From contig DATGMP010000112.1 in the NCBI GenBank assembly GCA_035293565.1, positions 40,279 to 104,278 of the forward strand: a DNA stretch of 64,000 nucleotides. Reading direction: 5' to 3'. Source of the stretch: DATGMP01 sp035293565. Its GTDB lineage: Bacteria; Pseudomonadota; Alphaproteobacteria; BOG-932; Roseiterribacteraceae. The stretch's first letter is position 1; every line of letters starts with the position of its first letter. Below the pieces are notes generated by a model. The model saw nothing but the letters and a program-made list of their open reading frames with translations. It was not told the origin of the DNA and made no database searches. Shown here piece after piece: positions 51,067 to 59,632 of this stretch. Position numbers and translations under genes: made by a program.

Positions 51067-53246
51067 TGGGTCTTCGCTCCCTCGCCCAACTTCATGCCGA
51101 GCTGGTCGAACAGGAAGGCCAGATAGTCGGCGCCCTGCTCGATGCGGACCGACAGCGCGCTGCCGTGGCCGTGACCGGAATCGGCGCTGGTGCGCAAATA
51201 GACCGGGCCGCCCGTCGTCGCGGCTTGTAGACGCGCCGTCATCTTGCGCGATTGCATCGGGTTGACGCGCCCGTCATTGGCGCCCGTCATGAACAGCGTT
51301 GCCGGATAGGCCGTCCCGTTCTTCACATTGTGATAGGGCGAGTAGGCGTAGAGCGCCTTGAACTGGTCCGGATCCTTCACCGTACCGAATTCGGTCGTGT
51401 TGAAGGCGCCATTGGGATCGAGCTCGACGCGCAGCATGTCATAGATGCCGACCTGCGCGACGACCGCATGGAAAGCCGACGGATGCTGCGTCAGCTCGGC
51501 GCCCATCAGCAAGCCGCCATTGCTGCCGCCCATGATCGCCAGCCGCTTTGACGTCGTGTAGTTCGCCTTGATCATGTATTCGGCGGCGGCGAAAAAATCG
51601 TCGAAGACATTCTGCTTATGGGTCAGCGCGCCCTCTCGGTGCCACGCGTCGCCATATTCCCCGCCCCCGCGGATATTGGCGATCGCATAGACCCCGCCGC
51701 CATCGAACCAGATCCGCTTCTCGGCCCCGAGAAAGCGCGGCGTCATGCTGATGCCGTAACCGCCGTAACCGTAGAGCAAAGTCGGATTCGAGCCGTCGCG
51801 CTTCGTCCCCTTGAGCCGGATGATGTTGATGGGAATCTTCGTTCCATCCTTCGATGCCGTGTAGGCGCGGACCACTTCGGCATCATCGAACTTGATCGGG
51901 CTCTCTTCGACCAGCTTGGTCTCGGCGGCTTTACCGGTCGCGGAATCGTAGCGCATGAAATAGGGCGGACGGAGATAAGTCGCGACGGAATAGATCACGC
52001 TTTTTCCGCCTGCCGACGCGATCTCGTCGACCGCCGCAATATCGGGCAGCGGTAGCGTACCCAGCGGTCTGCCGTCGAGATCGTAAATGTCGACGCGCGA
52101 CGGACCACCGACTAGGAGCTTCACATAAAGCCTGCCGCCGGAGATCGCGAAGGGCAGCACGCCGTCCTCGCTGACGTGATCGATCGCGCCATCGCTTTGC
52201 GGCACGATTTCAGCTGCGTGCGTGAGGTCGAGATCGCCAGGCTTCAGCCTCAATATTCGCCCGCGCGGCGCGTCCTTCTGCGACACGAGATAGAGCGCAT
52301 GATCGGGCCCGAACGCGGCGGCGATGATGTGATCGTCCCAGCCCGCAACCCTCACCCACTTGCCTTCCGTGAAGGCGTAGATCGAGTAGCGCCCGCTGTC
52401 GCCATCCTGGACCGTCGCCAGGGGATGGCCCGGATCGAAACCGTCATCGAGCAGAATCTCGGCGATCTTCGGGTCGGGCAGCTCCTTGCCGAAGCTGTAG
52501 GCATCTTTGTCCGCCGGCGCCGCCCCTAGCTTGTGGAAATAGACTTGCTGGTAGAAATGCCGATCCTCGGCGGGGCCGGTCTCGGGATAACGCGTGTACC
52601 AGAAACCCCTGGAATCGCCGCTCCAGGCGAGACTGCCACCGGCGGTCGGATATTGGACGTTCGGAATCGGATCCCCGATCTCCTTGCCCGCCATTGTGTC
52701 GAAGACATGCAGCGTGCCGTCCTCGCTGCCGCCCTTGGACATGGAAACCGCGACATATCGACCATTAGGCGACGGGACGAACCAGTCGATCGCCGTCGCG
52801 CCCTTGGGATCGATCGTATTCGGGTCAACGACGACCCGCGCCTTGGCCGGATCGGCGTCGAGTCCCAGCATCGCCAGCATCGGCTGCTGCTTCGGCGGCT
52901 GGCTGTACATCGCGAAGATGGAACCCCCGCCGCGCTTCAATCCGTAATAATAAGGTGAGGTTTTCGTGACGAGCCTGGTCAGCTCCTGCTTGATCGGCCC
53001 GCGTTCGGACAGAGCGTCGAGATAAGCGCGCGTCCTGGCATTCTCAGCGTCGCTCCATGCTTGAACCGCCGGATCGTCCGCCTTTTCGAGCCAGCGATAG
53101 GGGTCGCTGACAGCGACGCCGTTGTAGGTATCGGTCACCAGGTCGGTCGGCGTTCGAGGCGCCCCGGAATCGGCCGCAGATACCGGAGACGCGGCCGCGG
53201 CGACAAGCATCGCGATCGGCCAAGCGCGCAAGCATCGGTTCCGCAT
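51063..53246 (-). CDS. Prolyl oligopeptidase (S9A), secreted
   Basis: The 727-residue precursor has a signal peptide (MRNRCLRAWPIAMLVAAAAS, cut after about SAA), then DPYRWLEKADDPAVQAW, the seven-blade propeller, and the peptidase domain. The catalytic serine is in MGGSNGGLLMGA, the Asp in GANDGRVNPMQ and the His in DSGHGHGSA. It cuts small peptides after proline in the periplasm. ATG 53246 has GGAG eight bases upstream; an in-frame ATG at 53267 is a weaker choice. Its stop overlaps the GFA start. Confidence 0.95.
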   Translation of the reverse strand: MRNRCLRAWPIAMLVAAAASPVSAADSGAPRTPTDLVTDTYNGVAVSDPYRWLEKADDPAVQAWSDAENARTRAYLDALSERGPIKQELTRLVTKTSPYYYGLKRGGGSIFAMYSQPPKQQPMLAMLGLDADPAKARVVVDPNTIDPKGATAIDWFVPSPNGRYVAVSMSKGGSEDGTLHVFDTMAGKEIGDPIPNVQYPTAGGSLAWSGDSRGFWYTRYPETGPAEDRHFYQQVYFHKLGAAPADKDAYSFGKELPDPKIAEILLDDGFDPGHPLATVQDGDSGRYSIYAFTEGKWVRVAGWDDHIIAAAFGPDHALYLVSQKDAPRGRILRLKPGDLDLTHAAEIVPQSDGAIDHVSEDGVLPFAISGGRLYVKLLVGGPSRVDIYDLDGRPLGTLPLPDIAAVDEIASAGGKSVIYSVATYLRPPYFMRYDSATGKAAETKLVEESPIKFDDAEVVRAYTASKDGTKIPINIIRLKGTKRDGSNPTLLYGYGGYGISMTPRFLGAEKRIWFDGGGVYAIANIRGGGEYGDAWHREGALTHKQNVFDDFFAAAEYMIKANYTTSKRLAIMGGSNGGLLMGAELTQHPSAFHAVVAQVGIYDMLRVELDPNGAFNTTEFGTVKDPDQFKALYAYSPYHNVKNGTAYPATLFMTGANDGRVNPMQSRKMTARLQAATTGGPVYLRTSADSGHGHGSALSVRIEQGADYLAFLFDQLGMKLGEGAKTQ

Positions 53247-53384
53247 GGACAATCTCCAGACCTGCATGGACGCAAGCTAGCATCGGTCCCGAATCCGCCC
53301 AAGCACCACCGTGAAACAATCGCGCGAGCGGCGGGTTTGGGAGCTAGGAGGGCGGCTCCATTGCCGTCCTGACGGAGGCGCTTC

Positions 53385-53558
53385 ATGGATAAGGATCGTA
53401 TGGCGGGCAGCGTTAAGCAGGCCAAAGGCTCGATGAAAATCGCAGCCGGCAAGATGACCGGCGACGCCAAAATGAAGACCGAGGGCCGCGCCGAGAAGGC
53501 TGCGGGCAAGGTCCAGAACGCGATTGGCGGGATGAAGGACTCCGCGCGCGGGCGCTGA
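53385..53558 (+). CDS. CsbD-family stress protein
   Basis: The 57-residue protein begins MDKDRMAGSVKQAKGSMKIA and has the CsbD/YjbJ repeat of helical Lys/Ala/Gly units (GKMTGDAKMKTEGRAEKAAG, GKVQNAIGGMKD). Such proteins are abundant under general or osmotic stress; the mechanism is unknown. GGAGG lies seven bases before the ATG. Confidence 0.85.
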   Translation: MDKDRMAGSVKQAKGSMKIAAGKMTGDAKMKTEGRAEKAAGKVQNAIGGMKDSARGR

Positions 53559-53581
53559 GAACGCCAATCGTTCGTTCTGCG

Positions 53582-53617
53582 GTCACCCCCGCTCTTGCCC
53601 CCTGGAGCGGGGGTGAC
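53582..53617 (+). terminator. Strong hairpin after csbD
   Basis: GTCACCCCCGCTC pairs over 13 bases with GAGCGGGGGTGAC around a ten-base loop, 24 nt after the CsbD stop and 31 nt before the next gene. No T-run follows, so it may be a REP-like palindrome that also slows transcription. Confidence 0.5.
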
Positions 53618-53648
53618 TCGCGTCTGGGGTCAGGGCTAAGTTCGGCGC

Positions 53649-55406
53649 ATGACGAAGCTCCGCCTGCTCCTCGCCTCGACCCTCCTTCCTCTATTCCTCT
53701 CCCATCCAGCCGACGCCGCCACCGACCCCGAAGGCATCAGCCAGAGAATCGTAAAACCCGAAGCGGTCGGCCACCGCTTCATGGCCGTCACCGCCAACCC
53801 GTTTGCCTCCAAGGCGGCGGAGGAGATCCTGGCGGCCGGCGGCAGCGCGGCCGACGCGGCGATCGCCGCTCAGCTCGTGCTTACGCTGGCCGAGCCGCAA
53901 TCATCCGGCCTTGGAGGCGGCGGCTTTCTCACCTGGTACGACGCGAAGACGCGAAAGCTCACCGTCTATGACGGCCGCGAGACCGCGCCCGCGGCAGACA
54001 AGCCGGACCTCTTTCTCGGTCCCGACGGGCAGCCGCTCAAATTCATGGAAGCGGCGATCGGCGGAAAGCCGGTCGGCGTTCCGGGCGTGGTCCGCCTTCT
54101 GGAAGCAATTCACAAGGAGCACGGAAAGCTCCCCTGGGCTCGGCTCTTCGAGCCCGCCATCAAGCTTGCCGAGGATGGATTCGCAGTCACGCCGAGGCTC
54201 AATTGGTGGCTCACCACGGCGCGCGATTACTTCATCAGCTCGCCGGCGCTTCGGGCACGCTTTTACAATTCGGACGGCTCGCCGCTCGCGGTCGGCCAGA
54301 TCTATCGCAACCCCGATCTCGCCAAGAGCCTGAGGCTGATCGCGGCGAAAGGCGCATCTGCCTTCTATACGGGGCCGCTCGCCAAGGCGATCGTCGATTC
54401 CGTGCATGAGGGAATGGCGGTCGAGGACCATCCGAGCCCGGGTGCGATGACGCTCGCCGATCTTGCCGGATACAAAATCGTCGAGCGTCAGGCGGTGTGC
54501 GGAATTTATCGAACCTATCGAATCTGCGGCGCTCCGCCGCCCGCCGCGGGCGCGGTCGCGATCATCGAGACGCTGGGCATGCTCCAGCGCTTCGACCTCG
54601 CGAAGCTCGGACCCGACAATCCGCAATCTTATCATCTGTTCGCCGAGGCCTCGCGCCGAGCCTTCGCCGATCGCGACGCCTATATTGGCGACCCGGCTTT
54701 CGTCGATGTGCCCGTCAAGGGCCTGATCGACCCTAGCTATATCGCAGCCCGCGCAGCAACGATCGATCCGGACAGGGTCGCGTCGCTCACCGTCGCGGCG
54801 GGCGATCCGCCGGGACGCCGCGCGCAGGCAGAACCTGACGGCACCGAGGAGCAGGCCGGCACCTCCGATCTGTCGATCGTCGATGCGGCCGGGAACGGCG
54901 TGTCCTTCACGACGACGGTCAACGGCCCCTTCGGCTCGCATCTGATGGCCGGCGGCTTCATTCTCAACAATCAGCTTCTCGATTTCTCCTTCCGGCCCGA
55001 GATCGACGGCAAGCCGGTCCCCAATCGGGTCGAAGGCGGCAAGCGGCCGCGCTCCTCGATGGCGCCGATCATCGTGTTCGACGCCAAGAATCGGCCGCGT
55101 CTCCTGATCGGCTCGCCCGGCGGTTCGAAGATCATCGACTATGTAGGGCTGGCGATTATCGCGAATCTCGATTGGGGCATGGGCATCCAGCAGGCGGTCG
55201 ACTGGGGCCACGTGGTCAACACCGGCACACGCACAGAGCTTGAAGCCGGAACGCATGTCGCGGATTTCGCGCCGCAGCTCACGTCCATGGGCCACGAAGT
55301 TCAGACGATGAGCGAGACCAGCGGCCTCTCCGCTATCGCGATTCTGCCCGACGGGCTGCATGGCGGCGCAGATGGACGCCGCGAGGGTGTCGCGCTCGGC
55401 GAATAG
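53649..55406 (+). CDS. ggt: Gamma-glutamyltransferase (glutathione hydrolase)
   Basis: The 585-residue precursor has a signal peptide (MTKLRLLLASTLLPLFLSHP, cut after about ADA). The family features are MAVTANPFASKAAEEILAAG, GGSAADAAIAAQLVL, SSGLGGGGFLTWYD, GVPGVVRLLEAIH, and the self-cleavage site GTSDLSIVDAAGNGVS with the new N-terminal T405; the residue after it is Ser where many enzymes have His. GGKRPRSSMAP and GSPGGSKIIDYV also fit. It hydrolyses glutathione and gamma-glutamyl compounds in the periplasm. It ends four bases before the convergent membrane-protein gene. Confidence 0.94.
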   Translation: MTKLRLLLASTLLPLFLSHPADAATDPEGISQRIVKPEAVGHRFMAVTANPFASKAAEEILAAGGSAADAAIAAQLVLTLAEPQSSGLGGGGFLTWYDAKTRKLTVYDGRETAPAADKPDLFLGPDGQPLKFMEAAIGGKPVGVPGVVRLLEAIHKEHGKLPWARLFEPAIKLAEDGFAVTPRLNWWLTTARDYFISSPALRARFYNSDGSPLAVGQIYRNPDLAKSLRLIAAKGASAFYTGPLAKAIVDSVHEGMAVEDHPSPGAMTLADLAGYKIVERQAVCGIYRTYRICGAPPPAAGAVAIIETLGMLQRFDLAKLGPDNPQSYHLFAEASRRAFADRDAYIGDPAFVDVPVKGLIDPSYIAARAATIDPDRVASLTVAAGDPPGRRAQAEPDGTEEQAGTSDLSIVDAAGNGVSFTTTVNGPFGSHLMAGGFILNNQLLDFSFRPEIDGKPVPNRVEGGKRPRSSMAPIIVFDAKNRPRLLIGSPGGSKIIDYVGLAIIANLDWGMGIQQAVDWGHVVNTGTRTELEAGTHVADFAPQLTSMGHEVQTMSETSGLSAIAILPDGLHGGADGRREGVALGE

Positions 55407-55410
55407 AAAT

Positions 55411-55890
55411 TCAGCGGCGGCGCAGGCCCTTCGCGTATCGATGCAGGACAAAGGCGACGAGCGCGGCAAGCCCAACAGTCCAATGCGCGATGGCGATCAG
55501 ATCGCGGACACCATCATCGCCCGCGTAGTACAGAAGATATCCGGTCGCGACGAGAAAGAGCGCGATCGACAGCAGCGTAACGCCGCTGCGGCGGCGCGCC
55601 CCGCTCGCCCAGCCGCGCGCGATATGGGTGCTCCACAGAAATCCCAGCATCGCGATCGCCGCGAAGGCGAAAGCGCCATGAAGCACCAGCCACCAATGCT
55701 CCATCGGGCTGGCTTGATATCCGAAGGACGACGGACGGCGCAGGTAATAATGGAAGAGCAGCCAGATCGCGCCGGTGGTCCAGACCCCGAGCGCGATCGT
55801 CCGCAGCACGACGCCGCGGCCGAGGCCGACCGACGGAGCCCTGGCCGGCTGTGCGAGGAGCGCGTCAGCGTGCAGCGACGGCGAGGGCAT
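55411..55890 (-). CDS. Four-TM cytochrome-b-like membrane protein
   Basis: The 159-residue protein has about four membrane helices (VVLRTIALGVWTTGAIWLLF, HWWLVLHGAFAFAAIAMLGF, VTLLSIALFLVATGYLLYYA, IAHWTVGLAALVAFVLHRYA). Histidines in helices 2 and 4 could bind haem, as in DUF4405-like or ferric-reductase-like proteins. It overlaps the FMN-binding gene in front, and the pair probably moves electrons across the inner membrane (inference). The start is uncertain: ATG 55917 and ATG 55890 are both inside the upstream gene. Confidence 0.65.
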   Translation of the reverse strand: MPSPSLHADALLAQPARAPSVGLGRGVVLRTIALGVWTTGAIWLLFHYYLRRPSSFGYQASPMEHWWLVLHGAFAFAAIAMLGFLWSTHIARGWASGARRRSGVTLLSIALFLVATGYLLYYAGDDGVRDLIAIAHWTVGLAALVAFVLHRYAKGLRRR

Positions 55891-56389
55891 AGGTGGCGAG
55901 GAGTCTTTTGACCCCATCCGTGATGTGCTTGGAGGAGAGCGTCGCGCCGGAGATGTTGGCGATGTCGGCGCCGAGCTTCAACACGGCGCCGTGGCGCTTG
56001 CCGAGAAACTGCGCGCGCCAGGCCGGGTCGCGAACCTGGCTGCCATAAGATTCGCGATATTCCAGGATCTCGATGCCCTTGAGCGCGCCATCCTTGTCGA
56101 GCGCGACTGCGATCGGGATGAATTCGTGCTTGCCGACAACCTCGTCGGCGATGAACCACCCTCCGGTCGAAGCTTTCCAGAGCCTGAGCTCTCGATCGCG
56201 GACATCGACGTCGGTGTCGCTTTCGATCGCCTGCGCCTCCGCGTCCGTCAGCTGGCGAAAGTCCGGAGTCAGCGTCGCGCCGGGAAACAAGAGCGCCTGG
56301 GCCTGCTCCAGTGTCATGTAAACCTCGGCCCGGGCCGGCACCGAGAGCGTGATCGCCGCGAGAGGCAGCAGCATGAAACAGGATTTCAC
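55865..56389 (-). CDS. FMN-binding domain protein, exported
   Basis: The 174-residue precursor has a signal peptide (ends SVPARA) and an FMN-binding domain like those of NqrC and RnfG, with GWFIADEVVGKHEFIPIAVA, GIEILEYRESYGSQV and NISGATLSSKHITDGVKRLL; the Thr of SGAT would carry covalent FMN. I chose GTG 56389, with AAAGGA seven bases upstream. A 31-bp palindrome resembling a Fur box lies directly before the ribosome-binding site. Together with the membrane protein after it, this looks like an iron-regulated redox pair. Confidence 0.8.
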   Translation of the reverse strand: MKSCFMLLPLAAITLSVPARAEVYMTLEQAQALLFPGATLTPDFRQLTDAEAQAIESDTDVDVRDRELRLWKASTGGWFIADEVVGKHEFIPIAVALDKDGALKGIEILEYRESYGSQVRDPAWRAQFLGKRHGAVLKLGADIANISGATLSSKHITDGVKRLLATYALAVAAR

Positions 56390-56402
56390 CAAGCGGTCCT
56401 TT

Positions 56403-56433
56403 GATAATGCAAATGCGAATGATTTGCATTATC
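56403..56433. promoter_or_regulatory. Fur-box-like palindrome upstream of the FMN-binding gene
   Basis: GATAATGCAAAT and ATTTGCATTATC are perfect 12-base arms around GCGAATG. The right half also contains AATGCGAAT-G-ATTTGCATT, a 9-1-9 near-palindrome of the Fur-box shape. It overlaps the first base of the ribosome-binding site region of the minus-strand FMN-binding gene, where a repressor would block expression. The regulator (Fur, Irr or Mur type) is inference. Confidence 0.55.
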
Positions 56434-56497
56434 GGATCAGGTCGGACGATGCAAGAGCGAAACTCGCGAGAGGTTATTTTGGAGATCCCGCAGGCTG

Positions 56498-56869
56498 TCA
56501 GTGCGGCTTCGGCGGCTCCGCGAGGGCCTTGCGGATCGCGTCCTCGATCTCGTCCGGTCGAACCGGCTTATAGAGCAAGGGGCCGACGCGTTCGGCCTCT
56601 TCCGCGCGCGACAGATAGCCGGTCATCAGGACGACATGCAGATCCGGATGCCTGTCCATCGCCTCGGTCGCGAGTTCGACTCCGTTCTTGCCGGGCATCA
56701 CGACGTCCGTCAGCAGCACGTCGACATGCTCATGATCGAGGATGCGCATCGCGTCATCGCCGCCATCACAGACGATCGATGTGAATTCCTCGTGCGGCAG
56801 AAGCTCGGGGAGAACCCGCCTAATTCCCGGATCGTCCTCGACAAATAGGACCGTAATTTTATGCGTCAT
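56498..56869 (-). CDS. Single-domain response regulator
   Basis: The 123-residue protein is a lone receiver domain: acidic pair in VLFVEDDPGIRRVL, phospho-acceptor D55 in LLTDVVMPGKNG, T in VVLMTGYLS, and K in LLYKPVRPDE. No output domain. Its kinase is not nearby. ATG 56869 gives normal receiver length; the frame is open farther upstream but reaches into the gene before it. It lies 40 bp after the dehydrogenase gene and may be cotranscribed. Confidence 0.9.
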   Translation of the reverse strand: MTHKITVLFVEDDPGIRRVLPELLPHEEFTSIVCDGGDDAMRILDHEHVDVLLTDVVMPGKNGVELATEAMDRHPDLHVVLMTGYLSRAEEAERVGPLLYKPVRPDEIEDAIRKALAEPPKPH

Positions 56870-56909
56870 CAGGGCCTTAACGCCGAGATCGACGATTGAG
56901 GTCCAGGCG

Positions 56910-58766
56910 TCATTTGCCATCGATGCTGATGGCGAGGAGCGCGTTTCCAGCCGGGCCATAGAAGCCGCCGCCGGAATTCACGTAGAGAATTCCATCGGCG
57001 ATCGTCTCGCCGTAACCCGTGATGGCGCCCCCATGGGCTTCGACCCCGTTCACGGCGGCAAAATTCCGGCCCGTGTCGAAATCCCAGACGATCTTCCCGT
57101 CCGCCGTCGCATAGGCCCGGATATGACCGTCGAGCGACGCCGAGAAAACGACCCCGGGGATCGCCGCCGGCGACGCCGGCTGGGCCGAAGCGCAGCTTTC
57201 GGCGCCCCAGCTGCAACCGACCTCCGGCGCGGCCGTCCGCCAAGCTTGATCTCCCGTCGCCAAGGCAAGCGATACCAGCCCGCCTTCCTTGTGCGGCGCG
57301 TCCTGGCCGGTCGGCACCGCAACGCTGGTCCCGACATCGGAGATCGGAACATAGAGATGGCCGGAATCAGCCGTGATGCCGTGCTCGATACCGCCATAGG
57401 CGCCGCCGAGCGCGAGCTTCTTGTGCCAAACCACCTTGCCGTCATGGTCGGGGTCGAAGGCCCAGACGACGCCGCTCTTCTGCCCGGCAAAGAGCAGCTG
57501 GCGACCGTCGGGCAGCGTCCCGAGCAGAGTCGAGCTGCCGAAATCGAAATCGGGGCCGATCTCCGCGGGACAATTGCCGGTGCCGATCTTTTGGCAGACG
57601 ACGTAGACGTCCTTCGCCGTTCCCGCGACGGACCAGAGCCGCTTGCCGGTATCGAGGTCGAAGGCCATCACGGAATCGGCGCCGGGCGATTCGATGCCGC
57701 TATAGGCATTGCCGGTCCCGACATAGACGCGGTTCCGCTTCACATCGATCGTGGGCGAACCCCAGACCGCGGCGCCGGACGGGGCGTACATCTGCGTCCC
57801 GGCCGGGTTCTTCTTCGTCGGCTTCGGCTCGTCGGGAATCGTATAGGCTTTCCAGATGATCCTGCCGGTCGCTGCGTCGAGCGCGACGACGCTGCCGCGG
57901 AAGGTGCAGCACGGATAGGCCGGGTCCTCGCCGGCCGACTCCTCGCCCGACGACACCGGAACATAGAGGCGTCCGTTATAGAGCTTGGGCGACCCTCGCA
58001 CCTGCGCGAGCGGATGGGCATCGGCCTTGGCCTGCCAGATCTCGCGGCCGGTCATGGCGTCGACCGCATGCACGGAACCGCTCATATCGCCGAAGAAGAT
58101 TGCCCGGCGCGCGCCTGCCAGGCCGACACTCACCGCGTTCTTCACCGGCGCGCCGGCGTCGAAGCTCCAATAGGTGCAGCCGGTGCGGGCATCGAGCGCA
58201 AAGATCCGGCCGATGGCGCTCGACACGTAGAGCCTACCGGCGACCATCACCGGCTCGCCCACCGTCTCGCCGCCGGGATAGGCGAAAGCCCATTTGAGCT
58301 TGAGCCGCGGAACGTCCGCAGCCGTGAAGCCGGGCTCCGGTTGGAAGCGGCTGTTCTCCATATCGCGACCCCAGCCGTTCCAGTCCGTGCCGGCCGAGGA
58401 TGGCCGCAGCATCGCGGGCTCTGCATGAGGCTTGCAGCCATTGGCGGCCGGATCGGGCTCGGGCCAAGCGCCCGCTCGTTTGTAGGTGATGAAAATCGCG
58501 AGCGCCTTGATGTCGTCCGCCGAAAGGCCGGCCGCTTGCTGCCGCATCGGGCCGGTCGTGAGCGCCCGGACGACCTGATCGGCCGTCTTGTGGCTCAGCA
58601 TATAACGCGGCGGAATGCGGCCCTGAGCGTGATCGTGGCAGGTGGCGCAACGCTGCGCATAGATCGGCGCCCCATTCGCCGTCGCCGCGACCGGCGTGTC
58701 GGCCGCCCGGGCCGCGAATGCGATCACGCACAACGTCAATGCCAGCGAAAGTGAGCGCCGCATCAT
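56910..58766 (-). CDS. PQQ-type quinoprotein dehydrogenase with N-terminal cytochrome c (PVA-dehydrogenase-like)
   Basis: The 618-residue precursor has a signal peptide (to about AARA), a cytochrome c domain with the haem site CATCH (C40, C43, H44), and an eight-blade beta-propeller of PQQ-dehydrogenase type (WGRDMENSRFQP, LDARTGCTYWSFD, GSPTIDVKRNRVYVGTGNAY, DGKIVWDFDTGRNF). A vicinal cysteine pair (YPCCTF) is present. The architecture matches polyvinyl-alcohol dehydrogenase; the true alcohol substrate is unknown. The haem domain would accept electrons from PQQ directly. ATG 58766 follows GGGAGGA. Confidence 0.85.
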   Translation of the reverse strand: MMRRSLSLALTLCVIAFAARAADTPVAATANGAPIYAQRCATCHDHAQGRIPPRYMLSHKTADQVVRALTTGPMRQQAAGLSADDIKALAIFITYKRAGAWPEPDPAANGCKPHAEPAMLRPSSAGTDWNGWGRDMENSRFQPEPGFTAADVPRLKLKWAFAYPGGETVGEPVMVAGRLYVSSAIGRIFALDARTGCTYWSFDAGAPVKNAVSVGLAGARRAIFFGDMSGSVHAVDAMTGREIWQAKADAHPLAQVRGSPKLYNGRLYVPVSSGEESAGEDPAYPCCTFRGSVVALDAATGRIIWKAYTIPDEPKPTKKNPAGTQMYAPSGAAVWGSPTIDVKRNRVYVGTGNAYSGIESPGADSVMAFDLDTGKRLWSVAGTAKDVYVVCQKIGTGNCPAEIGPDFDFGSSTLLGTLPDGRQLLFAGQKSGVVWAFDPDHDGKVVWHKKLALGGAYGGIEHGITADSGHLYVPISDVGTSVAVPTGQDAPHKEGGLVSLALATGDQAWRTAAPEVGCSWGAESCASAQPASPAAIPGVVFSASLDGHIRAYATADGKIVWDFDTGRNFAAVNGVEAHGGAITGYGETIADGILYVNSGGGFYGPAGNALLAISIDGK

Positions 58767-58838
58767 TCCTCCCAAGCAGCCGGTTGCTTGGCCGCTACGA
58801 GACCACCGGCCGGGGCGAAGCGCAAGCCTCAGTCAGCC

Positions 58839-59534
58839 TCAGTCGCCATTCCCAGTGGCCTCGGCGATGCAAGTCTCCAATCCCTCGACGATCCGGCGGA
58901 AACCCAGAGTGAAGCGTGTCTCCCGGTCGACCGACTTCAAATCGTGAAGCAGGCGGAGCACGAGCATGCCGTCCTCCAGGGGAAAGGCTCCGAGATCGCC
59001 GATCGCGAACGATTTGGAAATCTCGGTCGCGCTTCGCTGGGTGATGATGAGGCCGACCGCGGCATTGATGAACCAGTCGAAGGTCTCGGCCAACCGCTTC
59101 CCTTCGAGTCCGTGCTCGTGCATCAGCTTCAGGATCGGCGCCCAGACGCCGAGCCAGGCCATCGGCAGATGGCCGTTACGCGCCATCAGCTGAATGGTGA
59201 TCGGATAGCGGTCGACATGGCGCTGCAGCGCCCAAAGCCAATCGAGCACCCGCTTCTGCCAACGGCCCTTGGGCTCTGGCGCCCTGAACAGCTGAAAGGC
59301 GCGCTCGGCGACCGCGTCGAGGAGCTCATCGCGGCTTGCATAGTAAGTATAGAGCGACATTGTCGACGCGCCGAGCTTCTGGGCGAGCTTGGCGAGCGTG
59401 AACTCCTGCAGCGGCATATCGCCCAGAAGCTCGAGCGCGGCATCCAGCACCGCTTCGTGCGAGAGCCGCCGCGGCCGACCCTGCCGGCCCGCCGTCCGCT
59501 GCTTTACCTCTGACACCGGTCGACTCGCGCGCAT
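58839..59534 (-). CDS. TetR-family transcriptional regulator
   Basis: The 231-residue protein has an N-terminal helix-turn-helix (AVLDAALELLGDMPLQEFTL, KLGASTMSLYTYYASRDELL) and a ligand-binding domain of TetR_C type. It is divergent from the luciferase-like gene, whose promoter it probably controls. ATG 59534 is preferred; an ATG at 59558 would start inside the -35 element of the divergent promoter. Confidence 0.9.
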   Translation of the reverse strand: MRASRPVSEVKQRTAGRQGRPRRLSHEAVLDAALELLGDMPLQEFTLAKLAQKLGASTMSLYTYYASRDELLDAVAERAFQLFRAPEPKGRWQKRVLDWLWALQRHVDRYPITIQLMARNGHLPMAWLGVWAPILKLMHEHGLEGKRLAETFDWFINAAVGLIITQRSATEISKSFAIGDLGAFPLEDGMLVLRLLHDLKSVDRETRFTLGFRRIVEGLETCIAEATGNGD

Positions 59535-59551
59535 GGCTGACGATCGTCTGA

Positions 59552-59580
59552 TTGACATAAGATATCTATTACCGTATATA
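59552..59580 (+). promoter_or_regulatory. Consensus sigma-70 promoter of the luciferase-like gene
   Basis: TTGACA (59552-59557) is separated by exactly 17 bases from TATATA (59575-59580), about 50 bp before the ATG. The spacer and -10 contain CTATTACCGTATATAG, a partial inverted repeat (CTAT...ATAG) that would suit a TetR operator. Confidence 0.7.
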
Positions 59581-59632
59581 GTACGATAAGTGTGCGACGG
59601 TCGATCGGAACCAAGGGTCAGGGTAGGTCCTC

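Noticed and set aside
56742..58754. Open frame of 670 codons on the plus strand opposite the PQQ-type dehydrogenase
   Set aside because: Antisense shadow; the minus-strand frame has a signal peptide, a haem motif and propeller repeats.
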